NCBI GenBank assembly: GCA_009801015.1
Contig: VHZZ01000983.1
Location: forward strand, 43,932-79,208
Direction of reading: 5' to 3'
DNA: 35,277 nucleotides
Source of the DNA: Silene noctiflora
Lineage: Eukaryota; Streptophyta; Magnoliopsida; Caryophyllales; Caryophyllaceae
In this document: positions 21,388 to 31,615 of the stretch, piece by piece
Position numbering within the stretch: position 1 is the stretch's first letter
Layout: each line of letters begins with the position of its first letter
Program-made: the position numbers and the translations under genes
The notes under the pieces: model-generated
Databases searched by the model: none
What the model was told of the DNA's origin: nothing
What the model saw: the letters and a program-made list of their open reading frames with translations, nothing else

Positions 21388-21815
21388 TATAATGGGAGAC
21401 ATGAAATGATATATAGTAGCCTAATAAAGGAATGGTGTAAAATATAAGCTTTAAATTTATGGTGTATATTGTGTGATGTGAATGACATATGCTTGTAATA
21501 TCCTCCCTATCTTGTACTATAAAAAGAGGTGATTGGTACTTGCCATAACCAAGCTAGCTATATGCTTGTAATATCATCCCTATCTTGTACTATAAAAAGA
21601 TGTGTTTGGTACTTGGCATAACCAAGCTAGCTCTAAGTGTAATTTTCTCTCTAAAACTTCTCTCATAAAACTTCTCTTGTAAAATATATTTTTTCTTATA
21701 ATATAAGTTTTCCCTAATTCATAATCTAGTCTTACAACTTTATAACAATACTCTTTAATATACATCGATCCTGTAAAACCTCTTTGTGGTTGTACTCACT
21801 ATGTATCCGTAATCT
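21358..21815 (+). repeat. Right terminal repeat of the viral copy
   Basis: It is collinear with 12353-12742 but longer because of a 73-base tandem duplication. It ends at gtaatct (21809-21815), the base just before the primer-binding site in the left copy, after which unrelated host-like DNA follows. Confidence 0.85.
21487..21632 (+). promoter_or_regulatory. Tandemly duplicated viral promoter core with two TATA boxes
   Basis: Unit 1 (21487-21559) and unit 2 (21560-21632) are 73 bases each and nearly identical. Each contains a TATA box (TATAAAAAG at 21518-21526; TATAAAAA at 21591-21598) and a ggtacttg-ccataaccaagctagct segment. The left terminal repeat has one unit with a weaker TATA. Confidence 0.8.
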
Positions 21816-22862
21816 ATAGAGAGAAGCATTCGATACTTATTAAGAAATACTAGATTGTTTTTATCCAAGCATATATAGTATTAGGTGTGTATCTATTAAT
21901 TCTACGTGATATAAACCCTTTGTATTTAGGGCGGTTCATAAGATATAGCCAGGTAGCTATGACCTCAAGGAGATCTAAAAGTTCTATACTTGTCTACACA
22001 CAAGGAAAACTGAAACATGATTGTCTATGTATGTGAAGTCAGCCATCTATGATCAGTTCTAGTGTTTAAACCCAAAAGTCGTATTTGAATTGGTCAAATG
22101 AGTGCTGGACCAATCTGAAGAAGTCGTTCAACCACTTTGACAATGCTGGTATTCACCGGAATGAACGGATCAACCACTTTGATACTTTGATTATTTTCTT
22201 TCTATAATCTAATGCGGACAATTATCCTGTACTCCATCTCGTTGAAAAAAAAGGACAATTTGTAAAGCATAAAACTCATTCAAAAGCATTTTCTGCTACA
22301 TAATTTGGAATAAGGCTGGATTTTTAGTGTAGATTATCGGTAGTTTTAGCATTTACAAATTCCAAAATCGAGACGGAGCAAGAGTTGATTTATAGCATGA
22401 GTCAAAACTAATATACGTAGTAACTTCTTATCTCATGGCAGGGAGAGAAGGGATACAGTTGTGAAATTCTTAACCTTCTATTGACAAAACTGAAAAATTC
22501 AATCCATTATTAATTTCAAATTGGCGTAGATACTAAGATGTGAGAATGGTTCAGGAATCAAGAACTTGAAAATTTTGGTAAATTTATCATATATTACTGA
22601 AATTTTTGGTAAATCAAGAACTTTTACCGTTAGTCCTTAGACCGGAATCCACCGTTCTCTATATTCTCTGAATCTCTGGCTACGCCACTAATTTCGGGTC
22701 AAACAAAACACAATATGGCATCTTAAAAACCCAGTAATATTTATACAAGTAGCTATCTGGTATTTCGTTTTGCAATTCTGTATGATGATTATTACATATA
22801 AACAGGCAATCCTTAGGATAATCAAGATGGCATACTTTCCGCCAACTTTACAAAAACAAAGC
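21816..22862. other. Intergenic region right of the viral copy
   Basis: AT-rich, with no convincing ORF or RNA gene. The right edge is the 3' flank of the minus-strand NRP gene. Confidence 0.4.
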
Positions 22863-22868
22863 TTTATT
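22863..22868 (-). terminator. Possible polyadenylation signal of the NRP gene
   Basis: AATAAA on the minus strand, about 200 bases beyond the stop codon at 23070. It is one of several AT-rich candidates. Confidence 0.35.
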
Positions 22869-23069
22869 ACAAACCATCTGTATTATAAAACCCTAATATG
22901 AAGTATTTGCTATGATAGTAGCCTTTCCTCCTATCATCAAACTCTCTCACGGTAGTACAGTTCCAAATGTAAGCTCATCACTTTCTAGGTATATCCTTCT
23001 CTTTGGTTGTTAATTTTGTTTTTGACTTGTACATTTGAAGTTGAACCCTCCATGTTGGTTTGGGTTACT

Positions 23070-25644
23070 TCAAGCATCGCCCTCATCGAAAATATCGAGA
23101 AGTGAAAGAGCCTGTAAACACAGCAAGAAGAAGCATAAACATTAATGATTCACATGTTATATTTGAAACATTATCTCAGGATATAGAACTCATTTATGTG
23201 CTTACCTCGGGAACGCTTAATTCAAGGCGGAACTTGGGACCGTCATAGTGGTGAAGGATTGGCCTGAAGGCATCTTCGTCTAATGGTTCACAGAGCTTCC
23301 TGGTGTGGACTCTCACCTACACATATTATTAACCATGGTGAATTTGGAATCTCAAATAACCCAAAGAAACACATGCAGCAAACTAACACAAACACAACTG
23401 CATCACTATGAACGGCATTACTATTACCTAACTCATAACAACCTGAGATGTTTTGTTACAAACCAAAATATTGACAATAATAGCAGCAACGATTCACCCA
23501 ATTATTCTACCATTACAATAATTAAAAAGCTAGCTTGTTCAAAGAAGGAAAGAAAAACATCAAAACATAACAAATGTGGTTGCCAACATAAAGGAATATA
23601 GATTCTTTCAAATTTCTTATTAGTATCAGTCAACTGGATCTAACTACTACTCTGTTCAAGCTTAACTTGTTGGAGCAAGAGAGTCTGTCGATTGTTGGGA
23701 CTCGTAATAGACAGCGTGGAGTGTGAGACTAATAATCAGCCAACATAATTGGTGATAGTTTTGTTATAGTATAACATGGTAATCAGACTCTGGGAGTCGA
23801 TCATGGGCTGTAAATTCACAGTTTTGTTAGATAACTGACTTGACACAAGTTGCTAACTAAAGCGCTAATGGTACTGCTCTCATTTCTCAAAGAGTGACAG
23901 AAACCTAACTATCCACCAGATTTCTCTCAAATAACACACAACGTCCTACTAGGCTACTAGGTATTAGTGCCCAACAGTGGCGAATTTAGGATTTATGAAA
24001 TGGGGTTGTTTCATAAAATTTATAGCATAAAAAAAGGCCAAAATATAATTACTCAAATCAGGGTCATACCTAACATTTCGAGGGCTTTTTGCAATATTTA
24101 AAATCTAGGCCCTTTTTAAGATGATGCACACAAATATACATATATCAAACCACTAGGCTTTAATAAATATATGCACACAAATATACATATATCTTTTTTT
24201 CTCAAGATTAATGGGGGTGAGGGTTTACCCCCCTATAAATCCGCCCATGGTGCCAAGAGTCGAAGCAAAAGACTAAATGTCATCAACTTCACAGTAAAAA
24301 GTCCTCCTAAAGTAATTAGATTAAGTTAAAACCATAAGGTGGTATGAGTGAGTGGTAGCCAACCTGAGCAGGAAATCGAGATTCGCCAGGATTCTTTTTG
24401 TCCTCCCAGGCCATTGGATCAATGTTTGTTCCACCGAAACTGGAAGCCTGCACACATTAGCATACATTGGTATTAACTCCCCATTGCCATGCCCAAAACA
24501 ATCGGTTGAATTAATCAATACTCGTATAATTTATGTTTAGCTGGAGACTAACCTCATATATGCCATGGAGCTGGTGGGTGGAGTAGTTGTAAAGGAAAAG
24601 AGGTAACCCTGGGGTTATCTGCCTCACTGAATCGCGGTAACGTGGAGGTAAACCTGAACATTTGATTCACAAAACTTGTTTTATTATCAATCACTCAATT
24701 CACATCACATTTTCAGCATTATGACAATAATCAATTCGATCAGGCTTCTATTTCACTTAACTAGTTCCGTAGACATTATGTTTTCGTCTTATCGATCCTA
24801 TTTGACCCGTATTATTATTTTTACGGATATGTCTATCTTAAACAAGGAGGATGATGAAAATGACGGACCCTGATTCAAGTAAAAAGTAGTGGAAGAAATA
24901 AAACATACCGAAGAGTTGTCTCTTGAGGTTTTCTTCCATGGTATCATTATTGCAAACAAAGATATAACCACCGACGGTCTCATTTCTAGGGAGTGATTCT
25001 GAAGGTGGCAATGTCTTGAACCTTTTATCAACTCCACTCTTTCCATTATTATCATCATTGTTATTATTATTATTATTCTTTTCCTTATTATAATTATTAT
25101 AATTCTCCTTCTTCACCTCCTTGTTCTTCTTCCCATGCTTCCCTCCTAATATCATCCCATGCTCTTCTTCCCTCTTCATATAAGACTCATTCTTATGCCC
25201 TTTAAACCCCATATTTAAATTATTATTAATATTATTATTACTATTATAATTATAATTATTATATAAATTATTATTATTATTATTGATAGCACCCTTGGAA
25301 TAAACCCCTTTGTTAAAGCCACCATTTAAATTAATCCCCGACCCGAACCCGGAGCCGATCTTCCAAGAATCATTGTTGAAGTCAGTGTTGACTTGATGAG
25401 GTTGAGGAGGAGTGATGTTCATGTTCATGTTGATTTTATCAGTGACGAAACTACCCTTGTCGGAGGAGACATCACCGCCAACCCTGATATCGAAATTACG
25501 GCGATCTTCGGTCTTCTTAACACCGTATGAATTGACACTCCATATTGAATCGTTAAGAGAGAGATTAGCCAAGTTTGAAGAGTGAAGACGAAGCTGATCA
25601 CTGAACTGCCAGAATGACTGCTGATTGTTGTTGTTGGTCTCCAT
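23070..25644 (-). CDS. NRP: Asparagine-rich DCD-domain protein (NRP / B2 type), five exons
   Basis: Spliced CDS on the minus strand: exons 24909-25644, 24553-24653, 24364-24447, 23206-23316 and 23070-23111. All introns are GT/AG and phases agree; the total is 357 residues. I chose the ATG at 25644 (METNNNN) because the FWQFSDQLRL / NLANLSLNDSIWSV motif that starts this family follows directly. Residues about 120-200 are asparagine-rich. Residues about 220-350 form a DCD (development and cell death) domain: GGYIFVCNNDTMEENLKRQLFG, then GLPPRYRDSV, LPLFLYNYSTHQLHGIYE, FGGTNIDP, AWEDKK, ESRFPAQ, RPILHHYDGPKFRLEL. Soybean and Arabidopsis relatives act in stress-triggered (ER and osmotic) cell-death signalling. 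The gene looks intact. Confidence 0.93.
23975..24247. mobile_element. Putative hAT-type MITE in intron 3 of the NRP gene
   Basis: The ends CAGTGGCGAATTTAGG and (reverse) CATGGGCGGATTT are imperfect inverted repeats of the CAGNGGCGGA type. Flanks ttagtgcc and atggtgcc could be an eroded 8-base duplication. Inside, a 23-base string is directly repeated (24124-24146 and 24171-24193). Exact edges are uncertain. Confidence 0.45.
25060..25290 (-). repeat. NRP: AAT-type microsatellites encoding asparagine tracts of NRP
   Basis: Runs of ATT/TTA (plus strand) at about 25060-25110 and 25220-25285 encode Asn repeats, mixed with AAC codons and Tyr. They lie in frame, so length changes would alter the protein without breaking it. 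Confidence 0.7.
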
Positions 25645-26278
25645 GTGTTCGACGAAATGCCTCAATGAATAACAATCTGTTGGGTATTGTTGTTGTTGTA
25701 TGTGTTGGAATTGAATTGTTTAGGTTTATTATTAGGGTGAAAGAGAGGAGTAAAGGTTGAATGATACGGAGTAATATAAAGGGAAGAAGGTGGAATGAGG
25801 AAAGTTCAAGGAAACAGAGAGATAAAGAAAGGCAAGGCGGGTCTTTATGTTTGCGTGTATATTTGTCAAACCAACACAAATGGTAGCAGATTGGTCGACA
25901 TACATATTTCCACTAATCACATTTCACCATCTATTACTTAATCACAAGATTTTATTTTTTTGACTTTATCAAATTAACTTGATTATCAGTTTATCACTAC
26001 TCTTTTTTTTTTTTTTTTTTACTTCACTTCCCTCACAATTTTTTTTTATCATTATAAATTCAGTTTTGTTGAGTTTTCTTTCCATATTTGTTTGAGGGAC
26101 CAATTGGTCCCCACATCTATAAAATAAAGTGAAGAGACTAGTTTATAAGTTAGTGGGTTGCTCCTCCTATCACCAATTGATTTTAGGATGAAACCTCACT
26201 TGTTTATTCTATTTATTTATTTATTTAGTACCATTTTCACTGTGTTTTACTTCGGAAGAAGGAGATGATTAATTATTA
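25645..26278. other. Upstream region of the NRP gene
   Basis: It holds the 5' leader and promoter of the minus-strand gene. A TATA-like string (CTTTATATTA, minus) lies near 25774-25783. A T run (26007-26020) and general AT richness follow. No ORF is convincing. Confidence 0.35.
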
Positions 26279-26510
26279 CTTCCTCTGTTCTTAAATAATT
26301 GACGTTTTCATTTTACGAGGCGAGTCTTTAAATTCAATTTATACAAAAATATATTGGTTGAAATTATAAAAATTACACCATAAAATTCTTTACGAATAGA
26401 GTTTTAATATGAGTATACATTTCAATATATTTAGTCATATATTTTGAGAGATTTTTAAAAGAGAAGTGAATGTCTCGAATGAGAATATCAATTAAAAAAA
26501 ACAGAGGGGA
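26279..26510. mobile_element. Stowaway-type MITE
   Basis: The left end CTTCCTCTGTTCTTAA and the right end (reverse) CCCCTCTGTTTTTTTTAATTGA are inverted repeats matching the Stowaway consensus start CTCCCTCYGTY. TA lies at 26277-26278 and at 26511-26512. The length, about 230 bases, suits the family. It is AT-rich and non-coding. Confidence 0.75.
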
Positions 26511-27020
26511 TAAATAATTTCCTAAGACGCCCTAAAATAAATATTAAACAAACGACTGATAAGGGGGAGTATATAATTAATTATAATTTGTTTGAAAATA
26601 TACTTTAAATCAGTATTAAAGTTACCTAGTTATTATGAGTAACTCCAGTTAAATAATTATCATACACTATCAAAACTATTAATAGGAAGTATATCATATA
26701 CTTTTAATCAAAATTACGAATAACGAAACGAAATAAATAAACAATTACACTCCACTTTGTATTTATTTATTCATGATTTAAGTAGTAGGCTTAGTAATAT
26801 CCATTGTGAATTCTTTTTCACTCGTATATAAAATTGCTTTAAATGTGAAACGAACAAAAATACAAGTATTAATATATATACCGAATATGATCTCTATATC
26901 ATCATACACTATCAAATAATGCATAAGAGAATGGTGAATATGCACATTTTTATTTCACGATCATATATTACACCTATTTAGAAATTATGGGAAACGAAGT
27001 TAAAGTTAGAATAAGTTCTT
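26511..27020. other. AT-rich non-coding stretch
   Basis: I see no gene, repeat unit or clear regulatory site. Confidence 0.4.
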
Positions 27021-27200
27021 GCTTGTGACGAATAGTTTATCCGTCACAAGCTGAAGATAGATAATGTCTCTCTCACAATAAGGCAAGTGGAAGGGCAAGT
27101 GAAGAAAAAATAGGGTATTCAATGGATAGTGTCATTTACATATTGTGAGAGGGACACTATTCGTCTTCAAGCTTGTGACGGATAGTGTCCGTCTTCAATG
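27021..27200. mobile_element. MITE, copy B (same family as 3355-3530, inverted)
   Basis: The left arm (27021-27080) and right arm (27140-27200) are inverted repeats ending in the shared CTCTCACAATA. The outer ends are CTTGTGACG (left) and CGTCTTCAATGAG (right), the reverse order of copy A, so the two copies lie in opposite orientations. Confidence 0.7.
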
Positions 27201-27819
27201 AGTATTTGTGTTAATTTAGTATTAGGTGAGCGAATAAGAGAGTAAGAGCGGCAAAGACGCGTTTACGAGGAGCAAAAGAAAAGAAATGAGAAATAGAAAG
27301 TGAAAGGGAGAGTTATCTAGAAGGTGGTGGACAAAGTGATTAGGTGGAGTGTTATTCTAGCCTTCTAGGATGTTGGCTGATGAGTTCACATTTGGAATTG
27401 AATAGTAGTCTCGTAGTCGTAGCATAATAATAAATGTGAGATGTTGAAGATGTTTAACTTAGTCGCTAAGGAGAGCAAAGTGGGTATAGACGTGTTCTTT
27501 AAAGGAAGGATGTACATCACTCACTACATCTACATGTGTATGGCAGTCTCGCTACGACTGCGACGCTAACGTTGTTGGTATTGCCTATGAGTAATAATCA
27601 AGTGCTGGGCCTTTTTTGCCATCTGTTCAGTCCAGGGAACATCCTTTGTTTAACTCTTTGCTTTCTTCTATTTCCCATCATGACTTACTTGCTCACTTTC
27701 TTAGCCCATACCCAATGGATCTGGGTCTCGATTTGGATTTAAAACTTTTGGATTTATCGAATATGGGTCAACTTTGGGTCTAGTGTGTAATAATAGGCTG
27801 AGCCTAATGATCTTCGGAC
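27201..27819. other. Non-coding stretch
   Basis: No recognisable gene. The short open stretch at 27536-27742 is hydrophobic and has no supporting features. Confidence 0.35.
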
Positions 27820-28405
27820 CGCCAGTGAGATAGACTGGTCTTGAGCTGGCCCGTGGATCAGGTGAGCTGAACGAACTAGCTCAAATATTTTTTTTTAAAC
27901 CTATAAGATCACCTTGACTTTTGTATTATGTTTCACTCCCATTTTATTTTTCATTTTTCCTTTTCTATATTTTCGCATTTTGAGATGCGCTCACCCATGT
28001 ACGGTTCTAAAGGATGATTCATGTCAGCTGATTCCAAACCATTTTGGGATTAAGGCTTTGTTGTTGTTGTTGTTGTATTACTGCTCTTTTATTATCGAGA
28101 CCGTGATTGAGGTGGGATAGACGGACTGACCCAAAAATATTTTACTTTTTTTTATTGCTGATCTTTTATTATCAAGACCCATGGATGAAGTGAGATTAAC
28201 GGACTGACCCAATTTTTTTTATTTTTTTTTTTGCTACAGATCTTTTTATTATCAAGACCTGTGGATAAGGTGGGTTGGATGAACTAGTCTAAAATTTTGT
28301 TTTTTTTTTAAATTACCGATCGTTTTTATTATCAAAACTCTTGGATGAGGTGGGTTGGACTTATTGGCCCAAATTTTGTTTTTAATTACTGATCTTTTTA
28401 TTATT
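27820..28405 (+). repeat. Degenerate tandem array, unit about 72-80 bases
   Basis: Units share 'ttttattatcaagac', 'tggat.aggtggg', 'gactgaccca' and a T-rich spacer. The marker 'attat' repeats at 28091, 28168, 28248, 28328 and 28400, giving spacings of 77, 80, 80 and 72. A further diverged unit (gtggatcaggtgagctgaacgaactag) lies at about 27845-27890, separated from the rest by the LINE tail. Confidence 0.7.
27980..28076 (+). mobile_element. 3' end of a plant LINE (RTE-like) with (TTG)n tail
   Basis: The string ccattttgggattaaggc followed by TTG repeats (to about 28075) matches the well-known 3' tail of plant RTE-type LINEs, including the preceding 'atgtacggttctaaaggatgattcatgtcag' style sequence. 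No coding part is present, so this is a 5'-truncated insertion. It separates members of the tandem array. Confidence 0.65.
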
Positions 28406-28516
28406 AAAAGAAATATCATGTTAGTTAAAGGTAATGGATACTATAAGTTTAATACCTATTTTAAACGTAAAAAAACACTATACGAGAAAGACATTAACTT
28501 CACTTAAAATAAGTGT

Positions 28517-29199
28517 TGTTGGGGCACGGATTTACGACTCAATCCCTTAATGAAGCCCACTCCAGGGATCGTCCCATGATCCAGCAAGCCCAAGCCTAGG
28601 ATCTAAATACTTATGCTCAAATGGATGGCAATTGTGCCTCAAGGGGTCATATAAGTCTGCCCAACACTTTCAGACCTATTAGTCGGCGCCGAGCCAACTA
28701 GCATGAAGGTCCTGGGAAGTAAAAGTCGCCAGCTCAGCAACACATCCCGGCGCCATGATATCAGTCAAGGAGAGGCTCGCGTGGGAATCACGTAAGCACC
28801 TTGAGATCCTCATCATTTGCCCTATAATATAAATAGGGATTATTGTTCATCTAATCAACACACACAATCTCAAGTTCTAAACCTAATCTCCCACTCTTCA
28901 AAGACTTTCTCTCACTACTAAAGCTGAAAAAAAGTTAACTCCTTAAGAGTATTCAGGCAGACCCAAAGTGACCTAAAAGGAATTTGATTTAGGCATTGGA
29001 AGGGTTTTCATTGAAATCGCCCGGGGCTAGGTTTGCTCTTACTTTCAGGTACAAGACAAAGGGAGAGAACGTTTTCACGGACCTCGGGTCAACGGAGAGA
29101 GAAAGACCGAGTCAAGCTCGGTGCTACTTAGAATCACATTTTGTAATATAGTCTCGTGTGTATTTCTATCTTACTTTAAGTACGTTTATGCCCGGAATA
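28517..29199 (+). mobile_element. LTR of a Tat-type Ty3 element with an interrupted primer-binding site
   Basis: It starts TGTTGGGGCACGG and ends near TTTATGCCCGGAATA. A TATA box (ATATAAATAG) is at 28827-28836, followed by a leader rich in CA and CT. Directly after it comes ATTGGC (29200-29205), the start of a Tat-type primer-binding site, but the rest is replaced by other sequence. The final CA expected for an LTR reads TA. Confidence 0.5.
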
Positions 29200-29208
29200 A
29201 TTGGCCGT

Positions 29209-30401
29209 TGATATCAAGTTTGTCGTACTCCTCAATATGCAAACAAATTGATAAAACTCAACTACTATGTACGTAGCTAGTGGTCGAGGTCGATATCTAG
29301 GATAAAGTGGATATATGCTTTACTTGTTTAAGTCCTAATTTAGCCAAGTAATTTAAAGGTGATTATTTTTTAAACTAAGATACAATATTTAAACTAAAAC
29401 AAGATGTTGTAAACAAGATATGGAAAGTAAGGTTCTCTGGGTTGAATTGGGTAAGATTAGGGAGATTAGAGGGTTAACTAGACACTTTATATGCATGTAT
29501 ATGAAGACATATCAACTACCCAAAATTCAAATGGTAACACCTCAAAATCATTCCTCAAGTCTCACCCAACATCTCCCTAAACCCTAGAGTAAACTACTCA
29601 CACATCATTTTAAGGGAAGCACAAGGAAATAAAGAGATAACATTAACATAGCAAAAACATCTTCACTAACTCCAACAACAACTAAACAAACTAGAGATGT
29701 AAACAATTGACAAAGAATGAAATTAAGAGAGGAATTATACCAAAAGCTTCAACTTTGAATTATTAAAGAAGAGAATTTCTTCAAGTCTTCAATTACCACC
29801 CAAATACTAAATGTAAACAACCCAACTAAAGTAGATCTAAACTAAATTGAAGAGTAACTATAGCTTAATTAAGGGAAGATTAGTACTTGATTAAGGAAAG
29901 TTTAACATTCAAAAGAAAATAATTCTAGAACTAGGGTAGTGTGTCTAATACAAATTATGACGATCTATATATAGTGTTCTCATAATTAGGTCAAATAAAG
30001 AGTAGAAACTGAAAAGGCGAGAAAGGGGGTACGGGCCGGTGGGACCAGTCGCCGATCATGGGATCTACCCATAAACCGCTGAAACTTTGCTCCGGAAATT
30101 GGCCGTGTCTTAAATAGAGGGGGTTCTAAGCCACTGGGACCGGTCCATAACCCGCTCAAACTTTCTTCTAAAAACTTGGCCTATGCACTATAAGGGAGCC
30201 TGGGTCGATGGACCGCCGCTGACCGACCGGTCGGGACTACTCCTCTGTTTTCTTCCCTCCTTCTTCCCCATGGTAGCCATCTATGCTTCTTTGCTTGCTT
30301 CCTCAACATATTCTCTGCTCGAATCCTTCAAAACAAGACGAAAACTAATAGTACGAGATTAAGGACACAGAATGTAAGCTAAGGGTGTCAAAACCGCATC
30401 A
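29209..30401 (-). mobile_element. Athila-type LTR inserted at the primer-binding site of the neighbouring element
   Basis: The ends are TGATATCAAG (left) and CCGCATCA (right); read on the minus strand it starts TGATGCGGTTTTGACACCC. On that strand a TATA box (CTATATATAG) lies near 29966-29975, and near its end is 'atcgacctcgaccactag', as in Athila U5 regions. GC-rich palindromic pieces such as gaccgaccggtcgg (about 30220) stand out. No target-site duplication was found, so one flank may be deleted. Confidence 0.5.
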
Positions 30402-30840
30402 ATTAGAGTCAGAATGCATGGTAAAGAAGGGAAAATTTATAGAAGATAAGCACACATCAGCCGTATATGGGGAACCTAACACAAAAGTCCCCAAAACACA
30501 AAAATAAGCTCAAAAATCACAATGTCAAATCCTACCGACAAACCAGTCTCTACTAATAACCCATTCCCCGGCATGTCGATCGAAATCGCTTGTTAGGACT
30601 CGGCCGCAGGCAAGAGTGCTACCACAATAATGGGTCAGCAACCAGGAAAGAGGCGCATGGAGGACAGAACCCTCTCCGTCTAAACTGATGAGGAGGAGGA
30701 AGTCTGAATAAACCCTTATCAAAGGGAACGCATGCTAGATTTCGTGGCAAAGATGTTGGATGAGGACAAGTGTGTGGGTGAAATTGGCATCCCTACCTCA
30801 CCCTTGAAATAACTTAGACTAAGGGTAAGAGACATGTAAT
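30402..30840 (+). pseudogene. Decayed gag-like start of a Ty3 element
   Basis: An ATG at 30522 opens MSNPTDKPVSTNNPFPG and meets a stop at 30594. Further coding-like pieces (RERMLDFVAKMLDEDKC) follow with several stops. Its place right of an LTR and broken primer-binding site suggests it belongs to the element at 28517. No domain is recognisable. Confidence 0.3.
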
Positions 30841-31615
30841 AAAACTTTGCAACAAACCTAGTAATTATATTTCATGCTTTATGTTTAGTTAAATTTTAGA
30901 ATTACAACTTTTCATATTGGAAACTTGTGATTTGCATGTGAATAAGTAGTTTAGTCGCATCTTGGTGCATTACATTATGAGTTCTTAATATAGCTTGGTA
31001 AGCTGACTCGAGTACGAGTAAGAGTTAAGTGTCGAGAATTTGATAAGACCATATTTTACGTACTTTTGGCCAACAATGTACCTCTTATTTGATTAGATTA
31101 ACTACCAGAGCTATAATTATTCACTCATTTTAGTATTTAATAGAATGTTAGTTATATAGCTTTAAATAATGCAATTATATATAGAGAAAATTATTGATCA
31201 CAACCTTTTAAAAAGCACTTTTTGAAAATTGAAGCCTTATAAATTTTATTTTATTTTGTAAATTACACCCATAATATTACTTTTAATCATAAATTACTGT
31301 CAAAACATTAACTCCAGCAGAAAAATGATGCCAATTTTAATTTTTGTGACTTAAGTTCATTTTTTAAGACCAAAATACCCTTATCTTCAACCTTTATAAG
31401 CTCTTATGTTCATCTCCAAATCAGATTTCACGACTCTATTTCTCTCTAATTCTTCATTTTTTCAACAATATGACCTAATATAATTCACCCATTTTCTTCA
31501 AATTATACCCTAATCAATTTAATTCAATTTTAATTCTATTATTTCTATTTTCTCTTAAAATTAATATCAATTTTCTCCAAATTGAAAATAATTAGGTTTC
31601 TTCAATTTTGGTAAT
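30841..31615. other. AT-rich non-coding stretch, possible left end of a Mutator-like element
   Basis: No ORF. From about 31180 the sequence (ccttttaaaaagcac; aaattacaccc) resembles terminal regions of plant Mutator-like elements, and the region to 31615 would be the promoter of the next gene. No matching inverted end was found on the right. Confidence 0.25.

Larger units (their letters stand above)
12353..21815 (+). mobile_element. Endogenous caulimovirid (plant pararetrovirus) copy with direct terminal repeats
   Basis: The gene order is movement protein, coat protein, aspartic protease, reverse transcriptase, RNase H and a C-terminal ORF, with a tRNA-Met primer-binding site near the left end. 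It lacks an integrase and is bounded by direct repeats of the promoter/leader (12353-12742 and 21358-21815), as expected when slightly more than one unit of a circular genome becomes integrated. Every reading frame is broken by stops or frameshifts, so this is an inactive fossil. After removing the insertion and gap (15836-18387) and one terminal repeat, about 6.5 kb of viral sequence remains, a little short for the family, so some sequence near the coat/protease border is missing. The fused MP-to-RNase H order resembles florendoviruses or petuviruses; the genus was not tested. Confidence 0.85.

Noticed and set aside
25598..25920. Minus-strand open frames upstream of the NRP start
   Set aside because: They overlap the leader and first codons in other frames and have low-complexity, unsupported sequence.
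28077..28405. CRISPR-like spaced repeats
   Set aside because: The units are diverged, contiguous and T-rich, with no constant repeat/variable spacer pattern, in a plant genome.
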